Shown here: piece after piece, positions 13,322-20,984 of the stretch | How the letters are laid out: each line of letters opens with the position of its first letter | Numbering within the stretch: the first letter of the stretch is position 1 | From: Phycisphaerae bacterium | Lineage (GTDB): Bacteria > Planctomycetota > Phycisphaerae > JAJVII01 | DNA: 20,984 nucleotides | Direction: 5' to 3' | Assembly: GCA_028706835.1 (NCBI GenBank) | Contig: JAQTVL010000008.1 | Location: 1 to 20,984 of the forward strand | Position numbers and translations under genes: made by a program | Notes under the pieces: model-generated | The model's input: the letters and a program-made list of their open reading frames with translations, nothing else | What the model was told of the DNA's origin: nothing | Database searches by the model: none

Positions 13322-14779
13322 TCATGTCAGGTGTACATCGTCCGCAAATTGCCTGACGTTCACGGCGGCCTCGGCCTGCGTGGTCAGCCTGATGCCGTTG
13401 CGGTACAAGCCCTCGATACGAACGTTTTCCACGCGGTGCTCCGCGTCGTATCCACGAAACGCTGACGGCGGCATACGCTCGGAGAGCACCTGAATGTTCC
13501 GGAACGTGATGTCCGAAATATGCCCGCGCTCCGGACGGCCCTCGCTGTATTCGGGATGCTGCGTCACCGCGCAGCGCATCAGCGTCGGCAGCCAGGTGCT
13601 GCACGGATCGGCTGGGAAGGTCTCCGCATCATCGCGCTGGAGCCGCGGCTGCTGGTAGACCGCGTCCATCTCCACCCGAATATCCTCGAACAGGACATCG
13701 TGAACCGCGCCGTAATCCACGTTGCCGATGTTCATGGCTATGTCCAGGCTGCGGATGACGTCGATGTTGCGAAAGGTCAGGTTCCGCATGTGCTCGGCGC
13801 AGCACTCCGCGCCGATTTCGAGGCAGTGGTCCCAGTCGCACCAGACCACGCAATTCTCCACCACGATATCCTCGCACACCTGCTGGTATCCCAGATGCGC
13901 CTTGAAGCAGATGGTGTCGTCGAAGGTGCGGACAAAGCAGCCGGTCACGTGACAGCGGCGGCAGTTGTGAAGATCGATGCCGTCCGTGTTGAACCGCCAA
14001 CTGCCGATGATCTTCAGATTGTCGACTTCCACATCGTCGCACCCCCAGAGGCCCACGTTGTAGCACAGCGAGTCGCGAATCGTGAACCCGTCCAGCGTCA
14101 CGTTCCGGCAGCGGACCAGGTGGATGGTGTGCTCCCGTTTGGCGTTCTTCACGTCAAACATCCCGTCGCCGAGCTTTTCCATCTTAAACAGGATCTGCTC
14201 ATGGTTCTTGCTGTTGTCCAGTATGCCGCGACCCAGAATGCGGATGTTCGTGCAGTCGGCGGCGTGGATGCAGCCGAAGACCACCGCGCCCTCGTCGAGA
14301 AACACGGTCTGCCCGTCGCATAGCTGGCGAATCCCTATGTCGTGACAGCCGGGGCCAAATCGCAGGGTCTTGGGATCGTCAAAGTCCACTGCGTACTTCT
14401 TGGGCGCGTCGGCGAACAGGTGCAGATTGTGATGATAGCCGTCCATCTCCAGCGAATAGCCGCCCGGCGACGGCAGTACGAACGTGATGACGCCGTCCCG
14501 CACCTCCGGCTGAACCTTCCTGGACAGCGGGCGCACCACCGCACTCTCGAAGGCACGGTTGGGGCGCACCTGGACCGTGACGGGCGCGGTCATCTCAAAG
14601 GACGCAAAGAATGCCTCCTCGGATTGCTCGATCTGCCTCTGATGCCCAGGCCAGCGGCGGTTGAAGGGCACCGCCGATACGCGGCAAAGCCGCACCGGCG
14701 CGACTTGCCCGTCGATGTGGCAAAGAACGTTCTCTGAAACCGCTACGCCTTGGGGCACAGGATCCACGCGGACGGCCAT
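13322..14779 (-). CDS. GH28-like right-handed beta-helix protein (polygalacturonase family), 485 aa
   Basis: Residues 1-140 form an N-terminal beta domain; from about 145 there are repeating beta-helix coils with the GH28 first-acid region NTDGIDLHNC (264-273) and FDDTICFKA (286-294). These match the Asp residues of polygalacturonases, but the usual GHG and RIK motifs are not present: the corresponding stretches read CLEIGAECCAEHMRNLTF and LDIAMNIGNVDYG. It is therefore a divergent member, with a different substrate or altered catalysis. No signal peptide is seen after the chosen start, so it looks cytoplasmic. ATG 14779 is preceded by GGAAGAGG; the longer frame to 14872 runs through a C-rich repeat. 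It is 93 bp downstream of the PDZ protein gene on the same strand and convergent with miaB. Confidence 0.85.
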   Translation of the reverse strand: MAVRVDPVPQGVAVSENVLCHIDGQVAPVRLCRVSAVPFNRRWPGHQRQIEQSEEAFFASFEMTAPVTVQVRPNRAFESAVVRPLSRKVQPEVRDGVITFVLPSPGGYSLEMDGYHHNLHLFADAPKKYAVDFDDPKTLRFGPGCHDIGIRQLCDGQTVFLDEGAVVFGCIHAADCTNIRILGRGILDNSKNHEQILFKMEKLGDGMFDVKNAKREHTIHLVRCRNVTLDGFTIRDSLCYNVGLWGCDDVEVDNLKIIGSWRFNTDGIDLHNCRRCHVTGCFVRTFDDTICFKAHLGYQQVCEDIVVENCVVWCDWDHCLEIGAECCAEHMRNLTFRNIDVIRSLDIAMNIGNVDYGAVHDVLFEDIRVEMDAVYQQPRLQRDDAETFPADPCSTWLPTLMRCAVTQHPEYSEGRPERGHISDITFRNIQVLSERMPPSAFRGYDAEHRVENVRIEGLYRNGIRLTTQAEAAVNVRQFADDVHLT

Positions 14780-14872
14780 GCCTCTTCCTCTCTTTCCTTG
14801 GGACACAACCCCCGGGGCCGCAAGTCGACGGCGGGCTCTCTCCCCCCACCCCTGCCCCCGAGGGAAGGACAC

Positions 14873-17023
14873 TCACTGTTCCGCACCGTCTGGCGGGGCG
14901 TCCGGCTTCGCCGGTTGCGTCTTCGGAGCCGGGGCGGTCATGTCGATCTTGACCAGCCGGCCACGGGCCATTCGCTTCACGTTCAGGCGAAGTTCGCCCT
15001 TCGTCTCGCCGACGAGCGTCTCGAACTCCTTGACCGTCTGCACCGGCGTGCCGTTGACGGCCTCGATGATCTCCAGCGGCTTGATGCCGGCGATGGCGGA
15101 CTTGCTGCCCGGATCGAGCTTGGAGATGACCACGCCGGGGTCAGCCGGCTTCTTCTGGAAATACCGGCGGGCCTCGTAGGTCAGGTCGCGGACCGTCAGG
15201 CCGAGGCCCTTGGACGTGAACCGGGCGGCCGTGCCGTAGTGTGGCGGACTTAGCTCGATCGTGAACTCCCTGGTCACCAGCTTGCCGTCCGCGAAGAACT
15301 CCGCCTTGAACGTCTTGCCGACGCCCAGGTCGGTGAGGGTCCGATTCAGCCAGTTCTCCACCGGCGGCCACGGAGACGGCACGCGATCGAAGTATTCCTC
15401 CGGCAATTTGTCCCAACCTCCCCACGGGAACTTTTCGAGGTAGTCGGCGTAGTACTCCATCTTCACGTCCAGCGGCTTCGGCTGGCCGGGCACGTGCAGC
15501 CGGATCAACATCCAACCGGCCTCGACGCCCGCCTTGCCCGCCGGCGAATTCGGGTAGACGTACGAAACGATCGCCCCGGTCCGGCCGTTGTTCGTGATGT
15601 CCGCCACCTTGTTCTCGCGGGCCAACGCCGGGTCCATCGGCTGAAGCTCGACGCCCAGCCAGGCGATCCGGTTCTCCTCATCCTCGGTCAGCGGCACGTT
15701 GGCGGGGTCGAAGCAGGCCTTGGCATCGGCCAATGCCTCCGCCAGATACACGGCCGGCATGACAGCCTGGCCCTGGTTGCCCCGCTCGCGCACGGCGACC
15801 TTCTCGCGGTGCTTGAGCGGCAGAACGAGGACCTCGCCGCCGGCGGGGTCGATCAGGATGTTGTCGGTGTAGATGTCAGGGAACACCCGGCGTTGCCAGC
15901 CGAGCTCGTAGGCGCTGATCCGCTCGCGGACGTAGTAGACGACCCGCTGGTCGCCCTGAATCCGCACGTCGATGGCCAGCAGCGTCCGGTCGCGGCACTT
16001 CTCAATCGGATCGGTCGACAGCTTCATCGCCCCGGGCACGGGCTTCTCGATCTCGGCGAGAAAGCCGCCGAAGTCCGTCAGGCTGCCCGTGAACTTCGCC
16101 GACATCGCCTCGCCCGTCGCGGGGAACACCTCGATCCGCTCCAGCCTGGCTGTAACCTTCGGCTCCAGGTTGGACAGCACCAGCAGCTTCTTTTCGCCGA
16201 GCAACAGCCCGAGCACGCTCAACTCGGTCGGGCCGCCCTCGCCGCTGTAGCGAGAGACCGACTTCTTCGGGCTGCGGAAGTGCAGCTTGACGCGAAGCAC
16301 CGCGGCGTTTGCCTTCGCCTCCAACTCCTTCAACTGCTTGTCCATATCAGCGGCGGCGATGATCGGCCACTTGGCCGGCGAGCCCTTCCACGAGCCGTCC
16401 AGCGGGAACCGCTCCTTCATGAGGATGCCCACGGCCTCGCCGTCCTTGTCGACGACGAGCGAGTAGACCGCGGACGAGTTGGCGAACGTCCGGCCGGCTT
16501 CGGTCCGCACGACCGCGGCCATTTCCACCGGCAGGACTGTGGTCGTCCAGCGGGCGTCGGCCAGCGTGTAGTCGACGAAGAAGTACGGGGCCTTGACATC
16601 CTTGAACTCGATCGGCTTGGCCTTGGCCAGTGGCGCCGACAGTTTCAGCGTGATGCCGCAGCACCCGCTGAAGTAGCCGGCGATCGTCGCGGGCACGGCC
16701 TGGTCGCCGAAGCGAACGTTGATCGCCTTGACAAACCGGGGATGGATGGCGTAGTCGCGCGTGACCACTTCGGTCGCGCCGATCAGCCACCCCTCCGCCT
16801 CCAGCGGGCGTTCGTCGCGGATCAGCCCTTCGTGGGCCGGCGGGCTCTCGCCTTTGTCGTATTGGAGCGTGTACTCGACAACGACCAGGCCCGAGGCCGT
16901 CTTGTCCGCGATCGCCAGCCGCTCCGCGGGCGTCATCGCTTCCTTCTTGTCCTTGTCGGCGGCCAGCACGGGCATCGCCATGCCGACTCCGAGCACGATC
17001 GAAAGCCACCACGTCCGCTTCAT
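14873..17023 (-). CDS. Secreted PDZ protein with degenerate trypsin-like domains, 716 aa
   Basis: Signal peptide MKRTWWLSIVLGVGMAMPVLA with cleavage near AA-DK, so exported. Residues 40-225 follow the HtrA protease fold (AEGWLIGATEVVTRDYAIH, VRFGDQAVPATIAGYF, VVDKDGEAVGIL), but the His region lacks TNxHVV and the GNSGG motif reads ANSSAV, so it is not an active serine protease. Residues 238-440 look like a second, still more degenerate copy. PDZ1 spans about 454-600 (WLGVELQP, PNSPAGKAGVEAGWMLIRL) and PDZ2 606-697 (GLGLTVRDLTYEA, GSKSAIAGIKPLEIIEAVNG). The C-terminus is Pro/Lys-rich. It starts 42 bp after the active HtrA gene with GGGGAGA as ribosome site, so an operon is likely. A chaperone, scaffold or regulator role for its neighbour is inferred. 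Confidence 0.88.
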   Translation of the reverse strand: MKRTWWLSIVLGVGMAMPVLAADKDKKEAMTPAERLAIADKTASGLVVVEYTLQYDKGESPPAHEGLIRDERPLEAEGWLIGATEVVTRDYAIHPRFVKAINVRFGDQAVPATIAGYFSGCCGITLKLSAPLAKAKPIEFKDVKAPYFFVDYTLADARWTTTVLPVEMAAVVRTEAGRTFANSSAVYSLVVDKDGEAVGILMKERFPLDGSWKGSPAKWPIIAAADMDKQLKELEAKANAAVLRVKLHFRSPKKSVSRYSGEGGPTELSVLGLLLGEKKLLVLSNLEPKVTARLERIEVFPATGEAMSAKFTGSLTDFGGFLAEIEKPVPGAMKLSTDPIEKCRDRTLLAIDVRIQGDQRVVYYVRERISAYELGWQRRVFPDIYTDNILIDPAGGEVLVLPLKHREKVAVRERGNQGQAVMPAVYLAEALADAKACFDPANVPLTEDEENRIAWLGVELQPMDPALARENKVADITNNGRTGAIVSYVYPNSPAGKAGVEAGWMLIRLHVPGQPKPLDVKMEYYADYLEKFPWGGWDKLPEEYFDRVPSPWPPVENWLNRTLTDLGVGKTFKAEFFADGKLVTREFTIELSPPHYGTAARFTSKGLGLTVRDLTYEARRYFQKKPADPGVVISKLDPGSKSAIAGIKPLEIIEAVNGTPVQTVKEFETLVGETKGELRLNVKRMARGRLVKIDMTAPAPKTQPAKPDAPPDGAEQ

Positions 17024-17065
17024 GCATTCTCCCCGAAAGAAGCCTCGCCCGCCGGGCGATGCCGA

Positions 17066-18460
17066 TCATTCCTTCTCGTAGTCCCGGGAAATATCCAGCA
17101 CAACCTGCCGCGTCAGCCCGCCGCGAAGGATTGTGAAAACGATGCGCGACTTGGCTTTCATGTTCTTGAGCGACTCGGCGTGAATCGCCTTGACCTCGTC
17201 CAGCGTGGTCACTTCCTTGCCGTCGACCTTGACAACAATGTCGTTCCGCTGAAGCCCGGAACTGCTGGCGTTGCCGGGGCTCTTGACGCCGAAGATAAAC
17301 ACGCCCTTCTCGCGGTAATAATACAGGTCCTCGTTATCGAACTGGTTGATCGTCTTGACCGTCATGTCCCAGCGGGGGCAATCGAGCTCTTCGCCTTCGA
17401 CCTTGCCCTTTTCGCGCGGCGTCAGCTCCACCGTCAGCGTCTTGTCGTCGCGGACGACCGCCAGCTTGGCCGCCTTGTTCAGCGGCAACTGGCCGAGCTG
17501 CCGGCGGATGGATGGCAGGTCCTCCTCGGTCACCGCCGTGACCGACTGGTCGTTGATCTTGACGATGCGGTCCTTCGGCAGCAGCCCGGCGCGCTTGGCC
17601 GGGCTTTCCGGATCGGTCGCCGCCACGATGACGCCTTCCTTCGCGTCGAAGTACATGTTCTTGTTGAAGTCCCGCAGCGGCTGGAGCCGCACGCCCGTCC
17701 AGCCCCACTTGACGCTACCGTTGGCCCGGATCTGGTCGACCACGCGCAGCACCGTTTCCGACGGCACGGCAAAGCCCATGTCGCCGCCGCTGCTCATGCC
17801 GCGCGTGTTGATCCCCACGATCTCGCCCGCGGTGTTCACCAGCGGCCCGCCGGAGTTGCCCGGGCTGATCGACGCGTCGGTCTGCAACCACAGGCTGTAC
17901 TCGCTGTGCTCGACCAGGTAGCGGCGGGTACACGAGATGATGCCGATCGAAACCGAGCGGCTCAGGCCCCACGGCGCCCCGCACGCCATCACGAAGTCGC
18001 CTTCCACCAGCTTCTCCGCCTGCCCGAACCGGGCGAATGGCAGCGGCTTGGCGGCGTCAGCCGGTAGTTTCAGTTGCAGCAGCGCCAGGTCGGTATCCTT
18101 GTCCGAGCCGACAACGCTTGCCTGGACTGCCTGGCCGTCCAGCAGCAGGCACCGAACCTCGGCCGCCTTGTCGACGACGTGCCAATTGGTCACCACCTCG
18201 CCCTTGGCCGAGATGATGGCGCCGCTGCCGGCGACCTCTTCGGATATCTTCTTGCCCGATTCCATGCTCTCGCGGATGCACTTGATGAACACGACCGCCG
18301 GGAAGACTTTCTCCTTGGCCGCACGCACGACGGCCCGGAAGTCCATCTTCTCCATCGCGTCGAGCTTGCCGCCGCCGACAACCTGCGCGTCCGGCTCCGC
18401 AGCCACGCACACCTTCGTCACATAGAGCATGATGATGGCGATCAGGGACAGGCGAGTCAT
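17066..18460 (-). CDS. HtrA/DegP-type periplasmic serine protease with two PDZ domains, 464 aa
   Basis: Signal peptide MTRLSLIAIIMLYVTKVCVA, then a trypsin-like domain with the complete triad: H94 in TNWHVVD, D124 in DTDLALLQL and S203 in SPGNSGGPLV. PDZ1 starts at about 255 (GWTGVRLQP, ESPAKRAGLLPKDRIVKIND); PDZ2 is about 375-455 (SSGLQRNDIVVKVDGKEV). The general layout is that of envelope quality-control proteases degrading misfolded proteins. ATG 18460 is chosen because AGGAGGA lies 5 bases upstream and it yields the signal peptide; the open frame extends to 18670 without these features. It is probably transcribed from its own promoter (18522-18550), with the protease-like PDZ gene 42 bp downstream. 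Confidence 0.94.
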   Translation of the reverse strand: MTRLSLIAIIMLYVTKVCVAAEPDAQVVGGGKLDAMEKMDFRAVVRAAKEKVFPAVVFIKCIRESMESGKKISEEVAGSGAIISAKGEVVTNWHVVDKAAEVRCLLLDGQAVQASVVGSDKDTDLALLQLKLPADAAKPLPFARFGQAEKLVEGDFVMACGAPWGLSRSVSIGIISCTRRYLVEHSEYSLWLQTDASISPGNSGGPLVNTAGEIVGINTRGMSSGGDMGFAVPSETVLRVVDQIRANGSVKWGWTGVRLQPLRDFNKNMYFDAKEGVIVAATDPESPAKRAGLLPKDRIVKINDQSVTAVTEEDLPSIRRQLGQLPLNKAAKLAVVRDDKTLTVELTPREKGKVEGEELDCPRWDMTVKTINQFDNEDLYYYREKGVFIFGVKSPGNASSSGLQRNDIVVKVDGKEVTTLDEVKAIHAESLKNMKAKSRIVFTILRGGLTRQVVLDISRDYEKE

Positions 18461-18521
18461 TGGTCCTCCTGGGCGGATAGAAAGCAGCCAGGCCAGTAAG
18501 TAGCGCCCCTTGCGAGTTTGC

Positions 18522-18550
18522 CTTGTAGCTTTCATGGCAACAGGCGTCAA
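18522..18550 (-). promoter_or_regulatory. Putative sigma70-type promoter of the HtrA operon
   Basis: On the minus strand TTGACG (5 of 6) and TACAAG (4 of 6) are spaced 17 bases apart. They predict a start near 18515 and a leader of about 55 nt. Confidence 0.4.
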
Positions 18551-18582
18551 CAGCAAAACGATCCCGGGCGACGTGGCTTGCA

Positions 18583-19452
18583 TTAACGCCGCCGGAACTG
18601 CGCGTCGACCTCGCGGTCGCGCTGCCGCTGGCGCTCGGTCGCTCGCCGCAACGTCCGCTTCTCGAACCACGACAGCGACCGAATGCCTTTCTCATGCACC
18701 TTGCCCAGTATGCGATCAACCTCCGCCTGCTCGCGCGCCAGGTCTGCCTGCTTGTGTTCCCAACTCCGCGCCGACCGTCGCACGGGCCAACCCTCCATCC
18801 GCCGGCCGGCAACGATCCATGCCGTCGCCCCGACCATCCCGCCCAGGTGTGCCGCATCGGACAGATTCCATTCCCACACGATGCTCAACACGTAGAAGAT
18901 CACATAGAGCACCGCCGCGACCCGAATTGGAACGATCAGCAGGTACATCCGCGGGAACAGGATCGCGCACCCCGCAAGTAGCCCCAGCACGCACCCGCTG
19001 GCCCCGATCAGAAAGCCGTACGCCCCCAGAATGCCCGACAGCACCAAGTACAGCAGCCCAGCCGTCACCCCGCAAAACGTGTAGAACCACAAGAACGTCT
19101 TCGTGCCGAACTGTCGCTCGATCGGCGGCCCGAAGAAGTAAAGCCCGATCATATTGAAGACCAGGTGGCTCGCTCCACCATGAAGATACTGCGACGTAAT
19201 CAGCCGCCAGACCTGGCCGCGGAAGATCGTGTGCGCCATGTCCAACCCGCCGATCCCCCAGACCGCATTCGGCCCGTCGGCGTTTAGCCATCGTGGCAGC
19301 CGCCAGACGTGATACGTCGCGATGATCGTCAGCACCGCCGCGATTCCGTTGGCGATAACCAGCCACTTCACCGCCGGCGTCCACGGCGGCAGGGCGAACC
19401 GGATTTGCATCTCCGGGTTCTCCTGGTTGTATGGCCGATCGCGCCAGCTCAT
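18583..19452 (-). CDS. Rhomboid-family intramembrane serine protease, 289 aa
   Basis: Cleaves membrane proteins within the bilayer. About six membrane helices lie between residues 28 and 217. The catalytic dyad is S152 in GASG and H202 in DAAHLGGMVG; the supporting H96/N100 are in GGASHLVFNMIGLYFFG. The cytosolic C-terminus (about 225-289) is highly charged and contains EVDRILGKVHEKGIRSLSWFEKRTLRRA, a helical tail seen on rhomboids of several environmental phyla. ATG 19452 follows CAGGGGC and overlaps the NUDIX stop by 4 bases (ATGA); the longer frame to 19536 would overlap the NUDIX gene more deeply. Substrates are unknown; the HtrA pair downstream suggests an envelope proteolysis context. 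Confidence 0.94.
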   Translation of the reverse strand: MSWRDRPYNQENPEMQIRFALPPWTPAVKWLVIANGIAAVLTIIATYHVWRLPRWLNADGPNAVWGIGGLDMAHTIFRGQVWRLITSQYLHGGASHLVFNMIGLYFFGPPIERQFGTKTFLWFYTFCGVTAGLLYLVLSGILGAYGFLIGASGCVLGLLAGCAILFPRMYLLIVPIRVAAVLYVIFYVLSIVWEWNLSDAAHLGGMVGATAWIVAGRRMEGWPVRRSARSWEHKQADLAREQAEVDRILGKVHEKGIRSLSWFEKRTLRRATERQRQRDREVDAQFRRR

Positions 19453-20036
19453 CGCCCCTGCCCGCCTTTCGACCGCAGGTGGTGTGTCAGCAGCGCCGCG
19501 AGCGTCTTGGCATCGTGAATCGAGCCATCGACGCACATGCGGACGGCGGCGTCATACGGCATCAACTCGGTGACAAGTTGCTCGCCGGGGTCCAACTCCA
19601 TCTCGCCTGCCGTCAGCCCCGTCGCCACGAACGCCCAGATCGGCTCGCTCAGCACTCCCGGCGACGTGTAGAAGTGAATCAGCGGCTCGATCCGACTGGC
19701 CGAGAAACCGGTCTCCTCGGCCAACTCGCGGGCGGCGCAGGCCGCCGGGGGTTCGCCCTTGTCCAGCGTGCCGGCCGGCAGTTCCAGCAGCACCTGCCCG
19801 ATCGCCACGCGTACGTTGCGGACGAAGACCACCTGGCCGTCGTCCGTGATCGGCAGTATCACGACCGCCCCCGGATGGCGGACCACCTCGCGAAGCGTCT
19901 CGCGCCCATCCGGCGAGCGAACCGTCAACAGTTCCAGGTCAATTCGCTTGCCCCGGTAAACAGTGCGACGGCTGACGATCTCCGGCTGCCTCAACAGGTC
20001 GTTCGTATTGCCTAATTCGGGATTGTAGTCACTCAT
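19449..20036 (-). CDS. NUDIX hydrolase, ADP-ribose pyrophosphatase-like, 195 aa
   Basis: Hydrolyses nucleoside diphosphates linked to another moiety. The full Nudix box GX5EX7REUXEEXGU is present from G89 to F111 (GTLDKGE ... RELAEETGF). Upstream REVVRHPGAVVILPITDDGQVVFVRNVR and the sequence ELPAGTLDKGE are typical of the ADP-ribose/NDP-sugar group. SPGVLSEPIWAFVATGL and the acidic EQLVTELMP region agree with that subgroup. It is 8 bp downstream of the epimerase gene and overlaps the rhomboid start by 4 bp, so it is the middle gene of an operon. The exact substrate is not determinable. Confidence 0.93.
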   Translation of the reverse strand: MSDYNPELGNTNDLLRQPEIVSRRTVYRGKRIDLELLTVRSPDGRETLREVVRHPGAVVILPITDDGQVVFVRNVRVAIGQVLLELPAGTLDKGEPPAACAARELAEETGFSASRIEPLIHFYTSPGVLSEPIWAFVATGLTAGEMELDPGEQLVTELMPYDAAVRMCVDGSIHDAKTLAALLTHHLRSKGGQGR

Positions 20037-20044
20037 TCGCAGTC

Positions 20045-20929
20045 CTATCGCATCGTCTCGATCAGGTCCTCGACGTACTCCTCCACGCCCGCCAACCCGC
20101 GGTCCAGCGGCACGCCAAGTGCGCGAGCGGCGGACACGTCGAACTGATGTTTCGGCCCCCGGCCATCGTGCTCAACGATGTCGCTGGGCGAACCGGCGAC
20201 CCGCCGGGCTATCTCGGCAACGTGCTGGTCGTACACGTAGCAGTCGACGAGGTTGAAGAACCGCCCCGAGACGTTCGAGTTGCCCACGCACAGTCGAACC
20301 GCCTCGGCGCAATCCAGCACATGCACCATCTTGCCGCCGGCGGTCGTGTCAATCCGCTCGCCGTCCATCACCGTCCGCACCAACGGATGCCACCACGATC
20401 GGCTCAGTTGCGGATCGATGCCGTTAACCCCCGCCGGCCGGAGGCTCACCGTGTTCAGGCCGTACTCGATGTGGTAGGCCTTCAGATACGGCTCGGTCGC
20501 GGCCTTCCACGCGCCGTATTGCGAGCCGGGCCAGGTCGGGTGGTTCTCGTCGAGCGTGCGATCCTCGAGGATTTCGCCGTACGCGCTGATCGACGAAATG
20601 AGGATGAACTGCTTCGCCCCCGAGAGCCGGGCCGTTTCCAGCAGTCGCAGCGAGCTGACCAGGTTCACCTCGGCGCCCTGGCGGTTGTCGCCCTGGACGG
20701 CCTCCCAGTCGGCGGCGGCGTGGATGACGCACTCCGCGCCGCGGCAGAGTCGCTCCTGGGCGTTCAGGTCGCGCATGTCGCCCACGACCATGTCCGCCAG
20801 CAGTTCGCGGCTGTGCTCCGCCCGCGTCGGATCGCGCACCAGCGCGACGATCTCGTGCCCCGCCGCCGCCAGCGCCCGCGCCGCGTAGCTGCCGATGAAT
20901 CCGTGCGCCCCCGTCATGGCGATTCGCAT
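20045..20929 (-). CDS. NAD(P)-dependent epimerase/dehydratase (extended SDR), 294 aa
   Basis: Rossmann-fold enzyme acting on nucleotide sugars or related hydroxy compounds. The dinucleotide loop GAHGFIG is at 7-13; D-M-R-D near 51-54 and HAAAD (70-74) contact the cofactor. The active site is S112/S113 in LISSISAYG with Y138-GAW-K142 (YxxxK). RPAGVNGIDPQ and GKMVHVLDCAEAVRLC are usual downstream motifs. The length of 294 is a little short for UDP-sugar epimerases. ATG 20929 has GGGAGG 5 bases upstream. First gene of the epimerase-NUDIX-rhomboid cluster; its promoter lies outside or at the window edge. The substrate is unknown. Confidence 0.92.
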   Translation of the reverse strand: MRIAMTGAHGFIGSYAARALAAAGHEIVALVRDPTRAEHSRELLADMVVGDMRDLNAQERLCRGAECVIHAAADWEAVQGDNRQGAEVNLVSSLRLLETARLSGAKQFILISSISAYGEILEDRTLDENHPTWPGSQYGAWKAATEPYLKAYHIEYGLNTVSLRPAGVNGIDPQLSRSWWHPLVRTVMDGERIDTTAGGKMVHVLDCAEAVRLCVGNSNVSGRFFNLVDCYVYDQHVAEIARRVAGSPSDIVEHDGRGPKHQFDVSAARALGVPLDRGLAGVEEYVEDLIETMR

Positions 20930-20945
20930 GGTGGCCTCCCTTCTT

Positions 20946-20984
20946 GTCCCGTAGGGACTTCTGGCAGTAGCCCAGCGATTTATC
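20946..20984. repeat. Interspersed repeat cut by the window end
   Basis: GTCCC-GTA-GGGAC (20946-20958) is a perfect small hairpin, followed by GTAGCCCAGCGATTTATC, which looks like the first arm of a second hairpin (expected continuation GCTGGG). It is in the upstream region of the epimerase gene. Confidence 0.4.

Noticed and set aside
15494..18067. 857-codon open frame on the plus strand
   Set aside because: It lies fully antisense to the PDZ protein and HtrA genes, whose domains and catalytic motifs are clear. Long antisense frames are expected in high-GC DNA, and its translation (Arg/His/Leu/Val-rich) matches no family.

Overview
The window looks like chromosomal DNA of a high-GC, Gram-negative bacterium, most probably a planctomycete (perhaps class Phycisphaerae). 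This placement is inference from a set of features: a DUF1844 protein beside a divergent CTP synthase, a CMP-KDO synthetase (so an LPS-type outer membrane), PDZ/trypsin proteins, a cytosolic-looking pectin-lyase-fold enzyme and many small interspersed palindromes. No rRNA, tRNA, CRISPR, prophage or transposase gene was seen. I count 16 well supported protein genes, one small sigma54-linked ORF and one short coupled ORF or gene remnant.

Layout. Positions 1-2760, plus strand: the 3' part of a GAF-AAA+-Fis sigma54 activator, then about 1.1 kb without a conventional gene. That gap holds palindromic repeats and two near-perfect -24/-12 (sigma54) promoters. The first (1845-1861) is followed about 150 nt later by an intrinsic terminator and no convincing ORF, which predicts a sigma54-dependent small RNA. 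The second (2288-2304) drives an 83-residue protein of unknown function. This is the strongest candidate for an undescribed regulatory module. Positions 2761-5090, minus strand: a Dabb-domain protein, a REPIN-like element and a class III aminotransferase with its own terminator.

Positions 5092-11662, minus strand: read in transcription order, a small lipoprotein, a ParA-type ATPase carrying a C-terminal glycogen-binding (CBM48/AMPK-beta-like) domain, a translationally coupled protein that looks like a ParA/MinD fold without its ATP-binding lysine, then kdsB, pyrG and DUF1844. KdsB consumes the CTP made by PyrG. The ParA-CBM48 plus pseudo-ParA pair is the second candidate novel system. PyrG has Cys in place of the triad Glu of its glutaminase domain, and kdsB carries an in-frame palindromic repeat.

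Positions 11745-13226, plus strand: miaB. From 13322 to the end, minus strand: (in transcription order) an NAD-dependent epimerase, a NUDIX hydrolase and a rhomboid protease in a tight cluster; then an HtrA-type protease with its own promoter, a secreted protease-like PDZ protein lacking the catalytic serine motif, and a GH28-like beta-helix protein. The window ends inside another interspersed repeat.
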